Origin: Dysgonomonas sp. HDW5A
GTDB taxonomy: Bacteria; Bacteroidota; Bacteroidia; Bacteroidales; Dysgonomonadaceae
Length of the DNA: 64,000 bases
Assembly: GCF_011299555.1 (NCBI RefSeq)
Contig: NZ_CP049857.1
Span: forward strand, 1,860,001 to 1,924,000
Reading direction: 5' to 3'
Each line of letters opens with the position of its first letter. The first letter of the stretch is position 1. This document shows positions 1-7,895 of this stretch, in pieces. Made by a program: the position numbers and the translations under genes. Under the pieces are notes generated by a model. That model did not search any database. It saw nothing but the letters and a program-made list of their open reading frames with translations, and was not told where the DNA came from.

Positions 1-1
1 A

Positions 2-97
2 GCTATGGTTCGTTATTATGAGGAAATATATATGGCCGACTCTGAGTTTGGCAAGCACCAGAAGGCACTCGTGTCAAAGGCACTGGAAGTCTCATAA
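2..97 (+). CDS. 3' end of an unidentified gene (partial)
   Basis: An open frame enters the window from the left and stops with TAA at 95-97, leaving 31 C-terminal residues that end in QKALVSKALEVS. The fragment is charged and probably helical. It is too short to assign to a family. It lies 40 bases upstream of the glycosyltransferase gene on the same strand and could be co-transcribed with it. Confidence 0.5.
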   Translation, partial: AMVRYYEEIYMADSEFGKHQKALVSKALEVS

Positions 98-137
98 CAA
101 TGGTATTGTTTAAAAAAAGTTGAAGTAAATTATAAAT

Positions 138-1634
138 ATGATTATAGGTCTAAAAATTCTTTTGACTTTTTTTGTCCTCTTAGGTGCTCTTCCTTTATTT
201 GCATCTCTATATCAGTTTTTTTTGGTCATTTTTCATTCAAAACTTAATCATTATAAACTGGCTAGGCCTATTACGCCTAAAGTAGCGGTGGTGATTCCTT
301 GTTGGAACGAGGCTGATGTGATAGGAAATACGATAGAGCACTTGTTGTCTATGGATTATCCACTTGAATCTTTAAAACTTTATGTAGTAGATGATGCAAG
401 TACGGATAATACTTTCGAAATAGTGAATGAAAAATTGAAACTATATCCTGACAATATACGCTATGTAAAGAGAGAAAAAGGCGGTGAAGGAAAGGCACAT
501 ACGCTCAATGCCGGAATTAAAGTACTATTAGAAGAGGATTGGGCCGAAGCTGTTTTAATTATTGATGCGGATATTCTTTTCGAGGAAAAAACCCTTAGGA
601 AGATGGTTCGACATCTTGCCGATCCGGATGTAGGAGCTGTAATGGCCTATATAAAAGAAGGGTCAGTATCTAACACGTTAGTCCATAAATTTGTAGCATT
701 TGAATATATTTGTGCACAAGCTGCCAGTCGGAGAGCGCAGAATGTATTAGGGGTTACCGCATGTCTGGCAGGAGGGGCACAGCTGCTTACTAAGGAAAAT
801 CTGATAGCGATAGGAGGGAAGATCGATACTTCATCTCTGGCTGAAGATACTTTTACTACTTTCAATACCCAGCTGACCGGGCGAAAAACCATTTTTGATC
901 CTTATGCTATTGTTTGGGCAGAAGAGCCGAATTGTTTAGTCGCATTATGGAAGCAAAGGCTGCGGTGGGCAAGAGGTAATGTTCAGGTGACCAAAGCTTT
1001 TAAGCATATATGGCTTAATAAGAAAATTGGAAACCTGGGTTCTTTTAGCTTTTCTTTTATCTGGTTTACGATTATGCTCATGCCTTTGTTGATGATATTG
1101 TCATCGATAGGACTTACGGGTTTATTTTTTCTTGACTTCCCTTATTCATGGTTCATATTTAAACAATTTTGGATACTCAATACCTTTACGGATCTGTTTA
1201 TTATTTTGACTTGTAATTTTTTAGACCCGAAAACAGCGAAAAGAACACGGCTCGAAGGGCTTTTGTTTCCCGGTATAATATCCCTGTGTTTAATTATTCT
1301 TTCCGTTTATCCTAATCTTCTGGATAAATTGTTGGATATAATGGTTCTTGCGAATGATGGAAATCATCTTTATTTCGGGCTTGATTTCAAATCATTTATT
1401 ATTGTTTTCTTCCTGTATCTTTGGGTTGCTCTATGTATGGTTGTATCTTTTATGGCATATTATACCGAGAAAAAAGGTTTTCCATTATTTATCTCACGTA
1501 CACTCTTGCTTATTGGTGGGTATGGTCCTTTCTTATGTGCTGTCACATTTGCTTCTTACATAAAAGAAATAACCAAGTCGGAAATGAAATGGGATAAAAC
1601 TCGGAAAACAGGTAACTTACAGAAAAATGGCTGA
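138..1634 (+). CDS. Processive family 2 glycosyltransferase, membrane-bound
   Basis: 498 residues. An N-terminal membrane segment (about 5-32) precedes a GT-A catalytic domain, and four or five hydrophobic segments follow from about residue 300. The family 2 processive motifs are all visible: VIPCWNEAD near 53-60, the Asp pair D85-D86, the metal-binding D143-A-D145, the acidic E236-D237, and the QRLRW box at 273-277. This is the layout of poly-N-acetylglucosamine, hyaluronan and cellulose-type synthases, which polymerise a sugar from a nucleotide donor while extruding it through the inner membrane. The sugar cannot be read from the sequence. A 62-residue membrane protein follows 3 bases after the stop and may be an accessory subunit. 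A YaiO-like barrel and an HPt-like protein converge from the right. Confidence 0.85.
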   Translation: MIIGLKILLTFFVLLGALPLFASLYQFFLVIFHSKLNHYKLARPITPKVAVVIPCWNEADVIGNTIEHLLSMDYPLESLKLYVVDDASTDNTFEIVNEKLKLYPDNIRYVKREKGGEGKAHTLNAGIKVLLEEDWAEAVLIIDADILFEEKTLRKMVRHLADPDVGAVMAYIKEGSVSNTLVHKFVAFEYICAQAASRRAQNVLGVTACLAGGAQLLTKENLIAIGGKIDTSSLAEDTFTTFNTQLTGRKTIFDPYAIVWAEEPNCLVALWKQRLRWARGNVQVTKAFKHIWLNKKIGNLGSFSFSFIWFTIMLMPLLMILSSIGLTGLFFLDFPYSWFIFKQFWILNTFTDLFIILTCNFLDPKTAKRTRLEGLLFPGIISLCLIILSVYPNLLDKLLDIMVLANDGNHLYFGLDFKSFIIVFFLYLWVALCMVVSFMAYYTEKKGFPLFISRTLLLIGGYGPFLCAVTFASYIKEITKSEMKWDKTRKTGNLQKNG

Positions 1635-1637
1635 TTA

Positions 1638-1826
1638 ATGAAGAAAGAAGAAAAAGATAAGATGGACAATGATGCTCGAAAAGAATTAGCGAGGGAAAGA
1701 AAAATAACTTACCTACAGATTATCTCAATCGTAATTCTTTTGATTCTCGGTACTTTACTGGCTCTCTTTTCAGACGATGAAGCATATATAGCAATCTGTA
1801 TACGAGAATTATTTGGTAGGCAGTAG
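1638..1826 (+). CDS. Small single-pass membrane protein
   Basis: 62 residues. The first 24 are strongly charged (Lys, Glu, Asp, Arg), then one hydrophobic helix (about 25-45, YLQIISIVILLILGTLLALF) and a short tail. The ATG sits 3 bases after the glycosyltransferase stop codon, so the two genes are almost certainly translated from one message. The shape suggests a cytoplasmic charged head and a membrane anchor, comparable to small accessory subunits seen beside polysaccharide synthases. That role is inferred from position only; no family is recognised. Confidence 0.6.
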   Translation: MKKEEKDKMDNDARKELARERKITYLQIISIVILLILGTLLALFSDDEAYIAICIRELFGRQ

Positions 1827-1844
1827 AATGTAGATGTTGCTGTT

Positions 1845-2690
1845 TTATAGAAGTTTATAGCTGATGCCTAAGCTGGCAATATGTAAATTCCAACTACCGA
1901 CATTATCATTTTTCTTAAAATGATTGTAAGTATAGTTAACGCCTAGATATAGTTTTTTCGAAATAGGGAATGTTGTGTTAAAATTGAATCCATAGTATTT
2001 CTGGTATTGCTTAAGTGTTGTTACATTCGGAAGATTTCTAAATTCGGGGATAACGTTATTATCTCCAGTGAGTAAATTAAGTGAAATTACCGAGTTTTCA
2101 TTGAAATAATATCGGTATCCTAAAATAAAATCGTTATTAGATATGCCATTGTTGAGATATATCCATTTTGCCAGAAATAGATTTTTATGTACAGCATAAC
2201 TTGCTCCTGTATTTATCATCCAAATATCTTTCTGTCCTGAAAGGGCTATATACTTTACTCCGTTTTCAATTTCCAACTGTTTAATCCCTATGTAGTAGTT
2301 TGAAATAGCAGCAGTAAAATTAGGGTACCATGCTGTGTTCGAAAAAGAAAGGGAAGCGTATTGGTAGGTTTTCTTTTTTTTAGGAGTATAATAAAACTCA
2401 TTCGCTGATTGCCATCCTGTTTTGGTGGTATTATTATATGCCATCTGGAAGTTGCTTATCAGCGTATATTGTGCCTTCTTTAGTTTTATTCCTGCTGAAG
2501 ACTGGTTTAGGTTCATTGTGCCGAAGTCAGTATACTGTTGCTGTGCACTAATGTATAGAGAGGTACTGTCGGCCTTTCTTAATGCAAGATCTTTTCCGAT
2601 AAGTGATTGCGTTTGGGCATTGAGTGTTTGATGAGAAGAAAAATAAAACACAGGTACTAATAGTAGCAATAGTGTGGAGAATTTTCTCAT
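1845..2690 (-). CDS. YaiO-like outer membrane beta-barrel protein
   Basis: 281 residues with a signal peptide (hydrophobic core LLLLLVPVFYFSS, probable cleavage near LNAQ). The rest is alternating strands rich in Tyr, Asn and Phe and ends in the aromatic strand GISYKLL, typical of an outer membrane barrel. Pieces such as LGYRYYFNENSVISLNL resemble the YaiO family, whose members often sit beside family 2 glycosyltransferases and signalling genes in Bacteroidetes; the assignment rests on pattern recognition. It is convergent with the glycosyltransferase pair, with 18 bases between the stop codons. It could serve as an outer membrane port for the polymer, which is inference. Confidence 0.65.
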   Translation of the reverse strand: MRKFSTLLLLLVPVFYFSSHQTLNAQTQSLIGKDLALRKADSTSLYISAQQQYTDFGTMNLNQSSAGIKLKKAQYTLISNFQMAYNNTTKTGWQSANEFYYTPKKKKTYQYASLSFSNTAWYPNFTAAISNYYIGIKQLEIENGVKYIALSGQKDIWMINTGASYAVHKNLFLAKWIYLNNGISNNDFILGYRYYFNENSVISLNLLTGDNNVIPEFRNLPNVTTLKQYQKYYGFNFNTTFPISKKLYLGVNYTYNHFKKNDNVGSWNLHIASLGISYKLL

Positions 2691-2792
2691 ATTAGAACTT
2701 GTTTAGTTAAGATTATTTTTTCAAATCAAAGCAGTAGAACTATTATCCCCTAATTATAGCTGTTGACTGTTATTTTTGGTCAGCAGGCTGCT

Positions 2793-3158
2793 TTACTTTT
2801 TACTTTTTATTTTTTCTCTGTATTCTTTAATCAGAATTTCACTTTGAGTGAGACTTTCCTCCAGATTTAAAATAGCTTCATTGAGTAGAACGGGGTCTGT
2901 GTTATTTTTTATTTTCTCGTCAAGAAGTTCTATCTTAGCCGAAATAGCCGGAAGACCTATCATGTTGAAAGATGATGTAAAGTTGTTTAGAAATTCGATT
3001 TTCGAAGCTAAACTTTCCTCTTTATTACTGTTTAGAAAACTGGTAATTTTAGGAAAAGTTTGTTCTTGCATCAAACTCATCATTTTATCGACCATTTCAT
3101 TATCGGAGCCTCCGTATAATTCAATTAAATCTTTTTCGTTAATACTGATATATTCCAT
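2793..3158 (-). CDS. HPt-like phosphotransfer protein lacking the usual histidine
   Basis: 121 residues, predicted all-helical. The opening (INEKDLIELYGGSDNEMVDKM) and the helix around 50-70 follow the pattern of histidine phosphotransfer domains. The usual AHKLKSSF-type motif aligns to L57-N-N-F-T-S-S-F64, which puts Asn58 in the place of the phosphoaccepting His. The SSFNMIG continuation is well kept. The protein is therefore either a non-phosphorylatable decoy or adaptor, or a degenerate copy. A TAnnTTTG box lies 39 bases upstream. It is co-oriented with the YaiO-like gene, 102 bases away. Confidence 0.6.
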   Translation of the reverse strand: MEYISINEKDLIELYGGSDNEMVDKMMSLMQEQTFPKITSFLNSNKEESLASKIEFLNNFTSSFNMIGLPAISAKIELLDEKIKNNTDPVLLNEAILNLEESLTQSEILIKEYREKIKSKK

Positions 3159-3196
3159 AAAACTTGAAATGAATAAAAGTATAAATGTTTCTTCTT

Positions 3197-3204
3197 CAAA
3201 GATA
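3197..3204 (-). promoter_or_regulatory. Bacteroidetes-type -7 box upstream of the HPt-like gene
   Basis: The minus strand reads TATCTTTG, a full match to the TAnnTTTG -7 element, 39 bases before the ATG at 3158. No convincing TTTG -33 box is seen at the usual distance. Confidence 0.4.
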
Positions 3205-3690
3205 TAAATTTATCTTATTATTTGTGTCCTTTATAAGAAATTATTATAGGAATGTCTTTTTTTCTTTAGGAAGTGGTTCCACCTGAGATATTAGTTTTAT
3301 CTCTCTAATTGATAACTTGTCATCAATTTATTAATACGCTAAGATACTGTGGTAATGACTTGGGAACGATTTAATTTCCATATAACGTTAACTTCTTCAA
3401 ATTCAAAGTGCTTAAACCCAGAATCTTTGATGAATACTTTGCACAAATTTTTTTCATCTAATTAGATATTTTGATAAACAAAAGAATAGACCCGAAATTC
3501 TATTATGTATTGAGATCGAGTATTTATAAATTCAAATTTTCTATACAAATGACTCCTTTAAAGTGTATTGGCTCTTTGAAAAATAAATGTTTAAACTTTA
3601 TGTGATGATTAATTTCATGCGATTTCCCTAAATTCGGGTTTTTGTCTTTCTTGTCTGTTGTTTTTTTGCAAAATATGCTGGAAGATTCGA
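3205..3690. other. Gene-free AT-rich stretch at the left edge of the accessory island
   Basis: No credible reading frame was found on either strand. The only recognisable item is the tRNA-end-like 17-mer at 3271-3287, which is listed separately. Confidence 0.5.
3271..3287 (+). other. Candidate attachment-site copy (attL-like) of the tRNA 3' end
   Basis: AAGTGGTTCCACCTGAG here matches AAGTGGTCCCACCTGGG at 16393-16409 at 15 of 17 positions, in the same orientation. The second copy is the 3' end of the tRNA(CAT) gene plus its flank. The pair brackets the IS relic, two-component system and peptide locus, as direct repeats do around elements inserted in tRNA genes. No integrase is left in the interval. 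Confidence 0.4.
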
Positions 3691-3839
3691 TTTAAACTGC
3701 CGCCTTCTGCCTAGGTAAACTGACCTCTTGGAACCGAAGTAAACTACCGCCTTGAAAAAGGTAATAAAGTACTTGTCATATTCGAGCATATGAGTTACTT
3801 TTCGTTTAGAAACAGATAAACAAAAAGTGAAATAAGTTG

Positions 3840-4250
3840 TCCGCCTTTACGTATAAGTCAAAGGCACCAAAGCCATTTCCATCACAGCAGATTGAAGTCT
3901 ATTGGGGTTATGGAATGATAGCCTAGCACACCCGTTCATACAGAAGACATCAATATACTACGTACGAAGAACACGTGTTTTCAAAACACAGGTTTCAGAC
4001 CGAATGGTGTACGGAGAATTTTATCAAGAAAGGAGCGATATACAGGAAAATATAGGCTATTACATCGGTAAGGTTTTTGAGTATAAGCCTAATGTCGAGC
4101 AACCATGTAAATCTTATTCGGGTGTACTGAGCTTCGCTTGCAGAGTTGAGTAGGAGCGTTTGTTTGGCATGTACGATGCTTTTAAAACCAATCCAGAGAC
4201 ATCTATTAAAGAAACTTACACCGAACCAATTAATAGCCTGTTAGTGAATA
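3840..4250 (+). pseudogene. istA remnant (IS21 transposase, C-terminal part)
   Basis: The reading frame at about 3902-4153 contains IGYYIGKVFEYKPNVEQPCK followed by SYSGVLSFACRVE, which matches the C-terminal region of IstA transposases (pattern EQ-x-YKSC-x-GILSLA-x-K). Past a stop at 4151-4153 the similarity continues with ERLFGMYDAF. Only the tail of the usual 500-residue protein is recognisable, and it carries several in-frame stops. Confidence 0.6.
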
Positions 4251-4259
4251 ATGAATAGG

Positions 4260-4830
4260 ATGACCGTAAGAACATAATGGAAGACAGAGTCCTCAAGTAA
4301 TCCAACTTCCGTAACAAGGCATCCTTGGAACAGTTAGACTACTCCATTGAAAGAGATTAGACAAAACTCAGATACATAGGTTAGCCAGCCTAGATTTTAT
4401 CAAAGAACATAAGGAATTGTTTATACCAAGCAACACAGGAATCAGAAAGAGTTATTTGGCAAAAGCTATCGGTTTATCATGCCTGTCAGATGAGTTACCG
4501 AGTCTTTTATATATCGACCTCTAAGCCGTTGGATCAACTTTAATTGGCTAAAATGTAAGGAACTATACTAACTGATCTTAAAAGGATATATAGGATGGAG
4601 CTGCTTATACTTGATGATTTTCGACTGCAACCTTTTGACTCACAATCAAGGATTGTTTTATTAGATATTATTGAAGATAGGCATGAGAAAAGGTCTACAA
4701 TCATAACTTCTCAGATTCCTATCAAAGGGAGGTATGATATTATTGGAGAAAAACAATTGCGGATGAGATATTGGAACGAATAGTTCATCATTATTGATGT
4801 TTTCAAACATAACTAATTATCATCCATAAT
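4260..4830 (+). pseudogene. istB remnant (IS21 helper ATPase)
   Basis: Broken pieces of an IstB ATPase can be followed along the strand: a P-loop remnant SNTGIRKSYLAKAIG near 4430 (normal form G-x4-GKS), then LLILDDFRLQPFDSQSRIVL with the Walker B residues at 4601-4660, then DIIEDRH and STIITSQIPI. The sequence after it (DEILERIVH) lies in another frame. Multiple stops and at least one frameshift interrupt it, so no functional ATPase can be made. Confidence 0.7.
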
Positions 4831-4936
4831 TTATAAACGATATTTAGACAAAGAGTCTAGTTTTTGATAAATATTTCTGCATTACAGAAATAGCCAATGG
4901 AGATTGTTTCACAAAAAACTTACTTTAAATAACATA

Positions 4937-5263
4937 ATGATAACATTCGAATTAATAAAATCTCTTTTTCTTTGTTCTGAATATTTTAAAGAGAAAAATA
5001 GAATGGAAATATTGGATAAGAGGTACGAAAAAGAGTTTTATGAACAAGTGTATCTGTTAGCATTTGGGAAAAGTAGAATATTTTTCTACCAAAGTGATAT
5101 TAAGGATATTATGATTTTTCTTGAAGGTAATTTTTGCGGGGATAATTTAATATTTAAGACAAGGCTTCTATGTCGGTTACTTTATTATGATGCATTTGTC
5201 AACCTCTCAATTAAAAAGCAACTTATCCAGAAATCCAAGGAGTTATCAATTAATTGCCAGTAG
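4937..5263 (+). CDS. Hypothetical protein
   Basis: 108 residues from the first ATG (MITFELIKSLFLCSEYF). It is predicted mostly helical, with several Tyr, Phe and Leu and no signal peptide or membrane helix. No family is recognised. The region is flanked by the IS relic on the left, and the 3' end overlaps the response regulator gene by 14 bases on the opposite strand. It may be a real orphan gene or a remnant of something carried with the element. Confidence 0.35.
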   Translation: MITFELIKSLFLCSEYFKEKNRMEILDKRYEKEFYEQVYLLAFGKSRIFFYQSDIKDIMIFLEGNFCGDNLIFKTRLLCRLLYYDAFVNLSIKKQLIQKSKELSINCQ

Positions 5264-5951
5264 ATGATAAAATTAGTCCCAAACCTCTTATTGTCTTTAT
5301 TTCAACAGATGTATCTTTTGATAAGTAACGCCTCATTTTACTAATAAAGACATCTAAACTTCTGGAGGTAAAGTAGTCATTTGTACCCCAAAATTTAAGA
5401 AGAATATCATCTCTTTTAACGAGTTCTCCTCTGTTCTCGCATAGCATCTGTAAAATTCCTGATTCACGTGAGGTTAGTAATTGCTTTTGTGAATTATATC
5501 CGAGTGAATATTTTTCAGGATCAAATGTATAAAGACCCAGATTATATATTTTAGTTATAGTCTTTGTTTTAGTTTTATTTCTCAAATTCATCAATGCCTT
5601 AATATGGGCATCTAATTCTTCCGGAAGAAATGGCTTTTTTATGTAATTATTTACACCAGAATTATAACCAGAAGTAACATCTTTAGAGGTGTTTCTTGCT
5701 GATGCAAAGACGATTGGAGTCTCTACGTCTGACTGGCGAATAATGCAAACCATTTCTAATCCACTCATAATAGGCATCTCTACATCGGATACAATAATCT
5801 CGGGATTATGCTCCTTCCAGGCTTTTAAACCGTCTTTCCCATTATTAGCTAGAATTATTTCGTATCCTCCTATTATTTCTTCTAGGCTTCCTTTTATTAT
5901 GTAGCCAAGATTTATATCATCTTCAACTAATAGTAACTTTATCTTTTTCAT
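5250..5951 (-). CDS. OmpR-family response regulator
   Basis: 233 residues from the ATG at 5951 (MKKIKLLLVEDD); this start places the acidic pair at its usual position, and the further-upstream ATG would add ten residues. The receiver domain has the acidic pair EDD, the phosphoacceptor Asp in IIVSDVEMP, and the conserved Lys in NYIKKPF. A winged-helix DNA-binding domain (about 135-230) ends in KTIRGLGLIL. The gene overlaps the kinase gene by 29 bases, so the two are translationally coupled. The pair is divergent from the peptide locus and is the obvious candidate for its regulator. It resembles the RprX/RprY type of Bacteroides in layout, but no symbol is assigned. Confidence 0.85.
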   Translation of the reverse strand: MKKIKLLLVEDDINLGYIIKGSLEEIIGGYEIILANNGKDGLKAWKEHNPEIIVSDVEMPIMSGLEMVCIIRQSDVETPIVFASARNTSKDVTSGYNSGVNNYIKKPFLPEELDAHIKALMNLRNKTKTKTITKIYNLGLYTFDPEKYSLGYNSQKQLLTSRESGILQMLCENRGELVKRDDILLKFWGTNDYFTSRSLDVFISKMRRYLSKDTSVEIKTIRGLGLILSSTGN

Positions 5952-7251
5952 CTTTATTGGGTATACTAATTGTAAATTCACTAAAAGATCCCAGGATACT
6001 ATTTACTATGACCTCACCTCCATGGGCTGTAATTACTCTATAAACATAATTGAGTCCTAAGCCAAAGCCTGTAGGCCCTGCTGAACTGTTTGTGAAGGAA
6101 GCACGCTCAAATTTATCAAAAATCTTTTTCTGATTTTTCAATGATATTCCAACACCATTATCCCAGACTACTATTTTTGTATATTGTCCGTCAGAAATAG
6201 AACTTATATTAATGCGAACAGTTTCCCTTGAATATTTAATTGAGTTTTCAATTAAATTTCTGATAATTTCTGATAAATATTCAGGATCGGCATAAACATA
6301 CTCTACATTATTAAAGTTTGTATGAAAATCAATGCACTTCCGAGGCTCAATATTAAATTTTTCTATTAAGCTGTTAATCATTCTGGGTAAATCAATTAAT
6401 TGCTTTGTCAGCTTCATTTTATTGTGCTCCAATCTTGCAATTGTTAATATTCTATTGGAAAGTGTTAGTAGATGATTGCTTTCATCTACAAGGATATTAA
6501 AATATTGCTCTTTTAGATCTGGTTTATCATCTAGTTTTCCTGTTTTTAAGGTTTGTGCTCCCATTAATATCGTTGTAAGTGGATTTTTCATATCGTGAAT
6601 CATAGCATATGTAAAATCTTTTCGTATTTCAGCGATTCTATTCTGGCGGATAATGATTTTTACTTGTAGAAAAATACAATATCCAATAATGATAGCGATT
6701 AAGCCTGATCCAATAAGTAAAAGGGTCATCTTCTCAAATATCATTTTGTATGGAGAAATAACAACAACTTTTATAGATTCTGATTTATCCATTCGTATTG
6801 GCATAGTTTTAGTATAAAAAATAGGGCTAGCATCTTTGGATATGCCATGTTCTATAATCACTGATGTTTTATCTGTATTATTAATCTTCTCTAAATAATA
6901 GTCAATCTTTCCGACATTTTTATTTGCTATACTATAAAATACACTATCTAAACGAGTGAAATTAAGAGGAGATCCTTCTGAATATAGAAATTCCTGAAAG
7001 GCTAATGCATTTGTCTCCGGATCATTCTCCGGATGCGCCCCTTCAACTATTTTCCCATTATCCTTATGTTTTCCGGGAGACTTTAAACGTAAATAAACTT
7101 CTTTTTCAATTGATAGGCTTAAAACATTATCCAATCTTTCTACTAGTTCTTTTTCAAGAAGAGTATAGGTATTATATAACCAAATACCTTGTAGTACGAG
7201 TATCGAGATAATAGCAATGCAGGTAATTATTTTTATAAACTGATTTTTCAT
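5923..7251 (-). CDS. Sensor histidine kinase
   Basis: 442 residues from the ATG at 7251 (MKNQFIKIITCIAIIS). There are two membrane helices (about 7-24 and 180-205) with an extracytoplasmic sensor region of about 150 residues between them. The cytoplasmic part has the H-box MIHDMKNPLTTI, the N-box LIENSIKYS, and the G-boxes WDNGVGI and GFGLGLNYV. Upstream ATGs exist (the farthest at 7302), but the chosen start gives a standard short cytoplasmic lead before the first helix. Its stop codon lies inside the response regulator gene. The sensed signal is unknown; an exported peptide of the neighbouring locus or envelope stress are both possible. Confidence 0.85.
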   Translation of the reverse strand: MKNQFIKIITCIAIISILVLQGIWLYNTYTLLEKELVERLDNVLSLSIEKEVYLRLKSPGKHKDNGKIVEGAHPENDPETNALAFQEFLYSEGSPLNFTRLDSVFYSIANKNVGKIDYYLEKINNTDKTSVIIEHGISKDASPIFYTKTMPIRMDKSESIKVVVISPYKMIFEKMTLLLIGSGLIAIIIGYCIFLQVKIIIRQNRIAEIRKDFTYAMIHDMKNPLTTILMGAQTLKTGKLDDKPDLKEQYFNILVDESNHLLTLSNRILTIARLEHNKMKLTKQLIDLPRMINSLIEKFNIEPRKCIDFHTNFNNVEYVYADPEYLSEIIRNLIENSIKYSRETVRINISSISDGQYTKIVVWDNGVGISLKNQKKIFDKFERASFTNSSAGPTGFGLGLNYVYRVITAHGGEVIVNSILGSFSEFTISIPNKDEKDKVTIS

Positions 7252-7276
7252 TGTAAAGCGCGTGATCATTGATTCA

Positions 7277-7284
7277 CAAATATA
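7277..7284 (-). promoter_or_regulatory. Bacteroidetes-type -7 box upstream of the kinase gene
   Basis: The minus strand reads TATATTTG, a full TAnnTTTG match, about 26 bases before the chosen kinase start. This agrees with the start at 7251 over the one at 7302. No clear -33 element is seen. Confidence 0.35.
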
Positions 7285-7435
7285 ATAACATTTAGATAAC
7301 ATTATATATGATTTCGATAACTTATTAAATAAATCGATGAGCTTTACTTTGCAGTATCAAAATAAGTAAGCAAAATAGATCTTAGCGCAAAAAGCTATTT
7401 GCAAGCAATTGTTAAAACTATTAAACTTTAAATAA

Positions 7436-7555
7436 ATGAAAAATCTTTTAGCAAATACTCAAATAAGAATATTGACAAATAAGGAATTAGTAAAGATAAC
7501 CGGAGGGGGACGCTGGGTCGTTGTTGATGGAGAATTGGTCTTTGTGAATAATTAA
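7436..7555 (+). CDS. Double-glycine leader peptide precursor, type A (39 aa)
   Basis: Encodes 39 residues, too short for routine gene calling. The leader ends with LTNKELVKITGG (13-24), which fits the double-glycine consensus: Leu at -12, Glu at -8, Leu at -7, Ile at -4, Gly at -2 and -1. Cleavage would release the 15-residue core GRWVVVDGELVFVNN. It is the first gene of the peptide locus and starts 184 bases from the divergent kinase gene. The core has no Cys, so it may be a signalling peptide or carry a different modification from the Cys-containing peptides downstream. The leader match supports processing by the C39 peptidase at 11675. Confidence 0.75.
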   Translation: MKNLLANTQIRILTNKELVKITGGGRWVVVDGELVFVNN

Positions 7556-7648
7556 CCCTGTACAAAAAAATAACATAATGATGGCAATCTGATAACCTAA
7601 TTTACTCCTAAAGAAATCTAGATTTGAAATCTCAAATAATAAGCAAAA

Positions 7649-7813
7649 ATGAATCATGTTATGGAATGGAAAGATCGACACGATTTAAGCTTGGATACTC
7701 TTTGTGAGATAGCTATAGATAAAATAAAAGAGGTAAGGAGGAAAGAGAAAATTGGTGTAAAAGAAGAAAAAATCAAATGTACCCTTTTAATGATGGACGA
7801 AAAACTCTCTTAA
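7649..7813 (+). CDS. Small hypothetical protein of the peptide locus (54 aa)
   Basis: 54 residues, starting MNHVMEWKDRHDLSLDTL; a second ATG lies four codons in. It is charged (Lys, Glu, Asp, Arg), predicted helical and soluble, with Cys19 and Cys44. No double-glycine site is visible and no family is recognised. It lies between the type A precursor and the glycosyltransferase on the same strand. It might be a leader-binding or immunity protein, but nothing in the sequence shows this. Confidence 0.4.
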   Translation: MNHVMEWKDRHDLSLDTLCEIAIDKIKEVRRKEKIGVKEEKIKCTLLMMDEKLS

Positions 7814-7895
7814 AGCACTTTTATTCATAGGGATTTATATTGATAAATTATAACTAAGTGAAAGTAGGAAATCTTTGATTACGTATACATTTAAA

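Larger units (their letters stand above)
3690..4840 (+). mobile_element. Decayed IS21-family insertion sequence
   Basis: Remnants of an istA gene are followed by remnants of an istB gene, in the usual order and on the same strand, with many stops and frameshifts. At the left end a motif recurs in loose form (AAACTGCCGCC, GTAAACTGACC, GTAAACTACCGCC between about 3691 and 3754), consistent with the multiple terminal repeats of IS21-type elements. Exact ends and a target duplication could not be fixed. The element cannot be active. Confidence 0.65.

Noticed and set aside
2848-3207. 119-codon plus-strand frame over the HPt-like gene
   Set aside because: It is antisense to a gene with a recognisable domain pattern and its own promoter box; the translated text is Ser/Leu-rich with no family likeness.
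4904-4936. Extended start (TTG) for the orphan gene at 4937
   Set aside because: The first ATG at 4937 gives a cleaner beginning, and nothing supports the additional 11 codons.
7487-7681. Antisense reading frame of 64 codons over the type A precursor
   Set aside because: It covers the plus-strand gene with the perfect double-glycine leader, has an odd composition and no plausible context.
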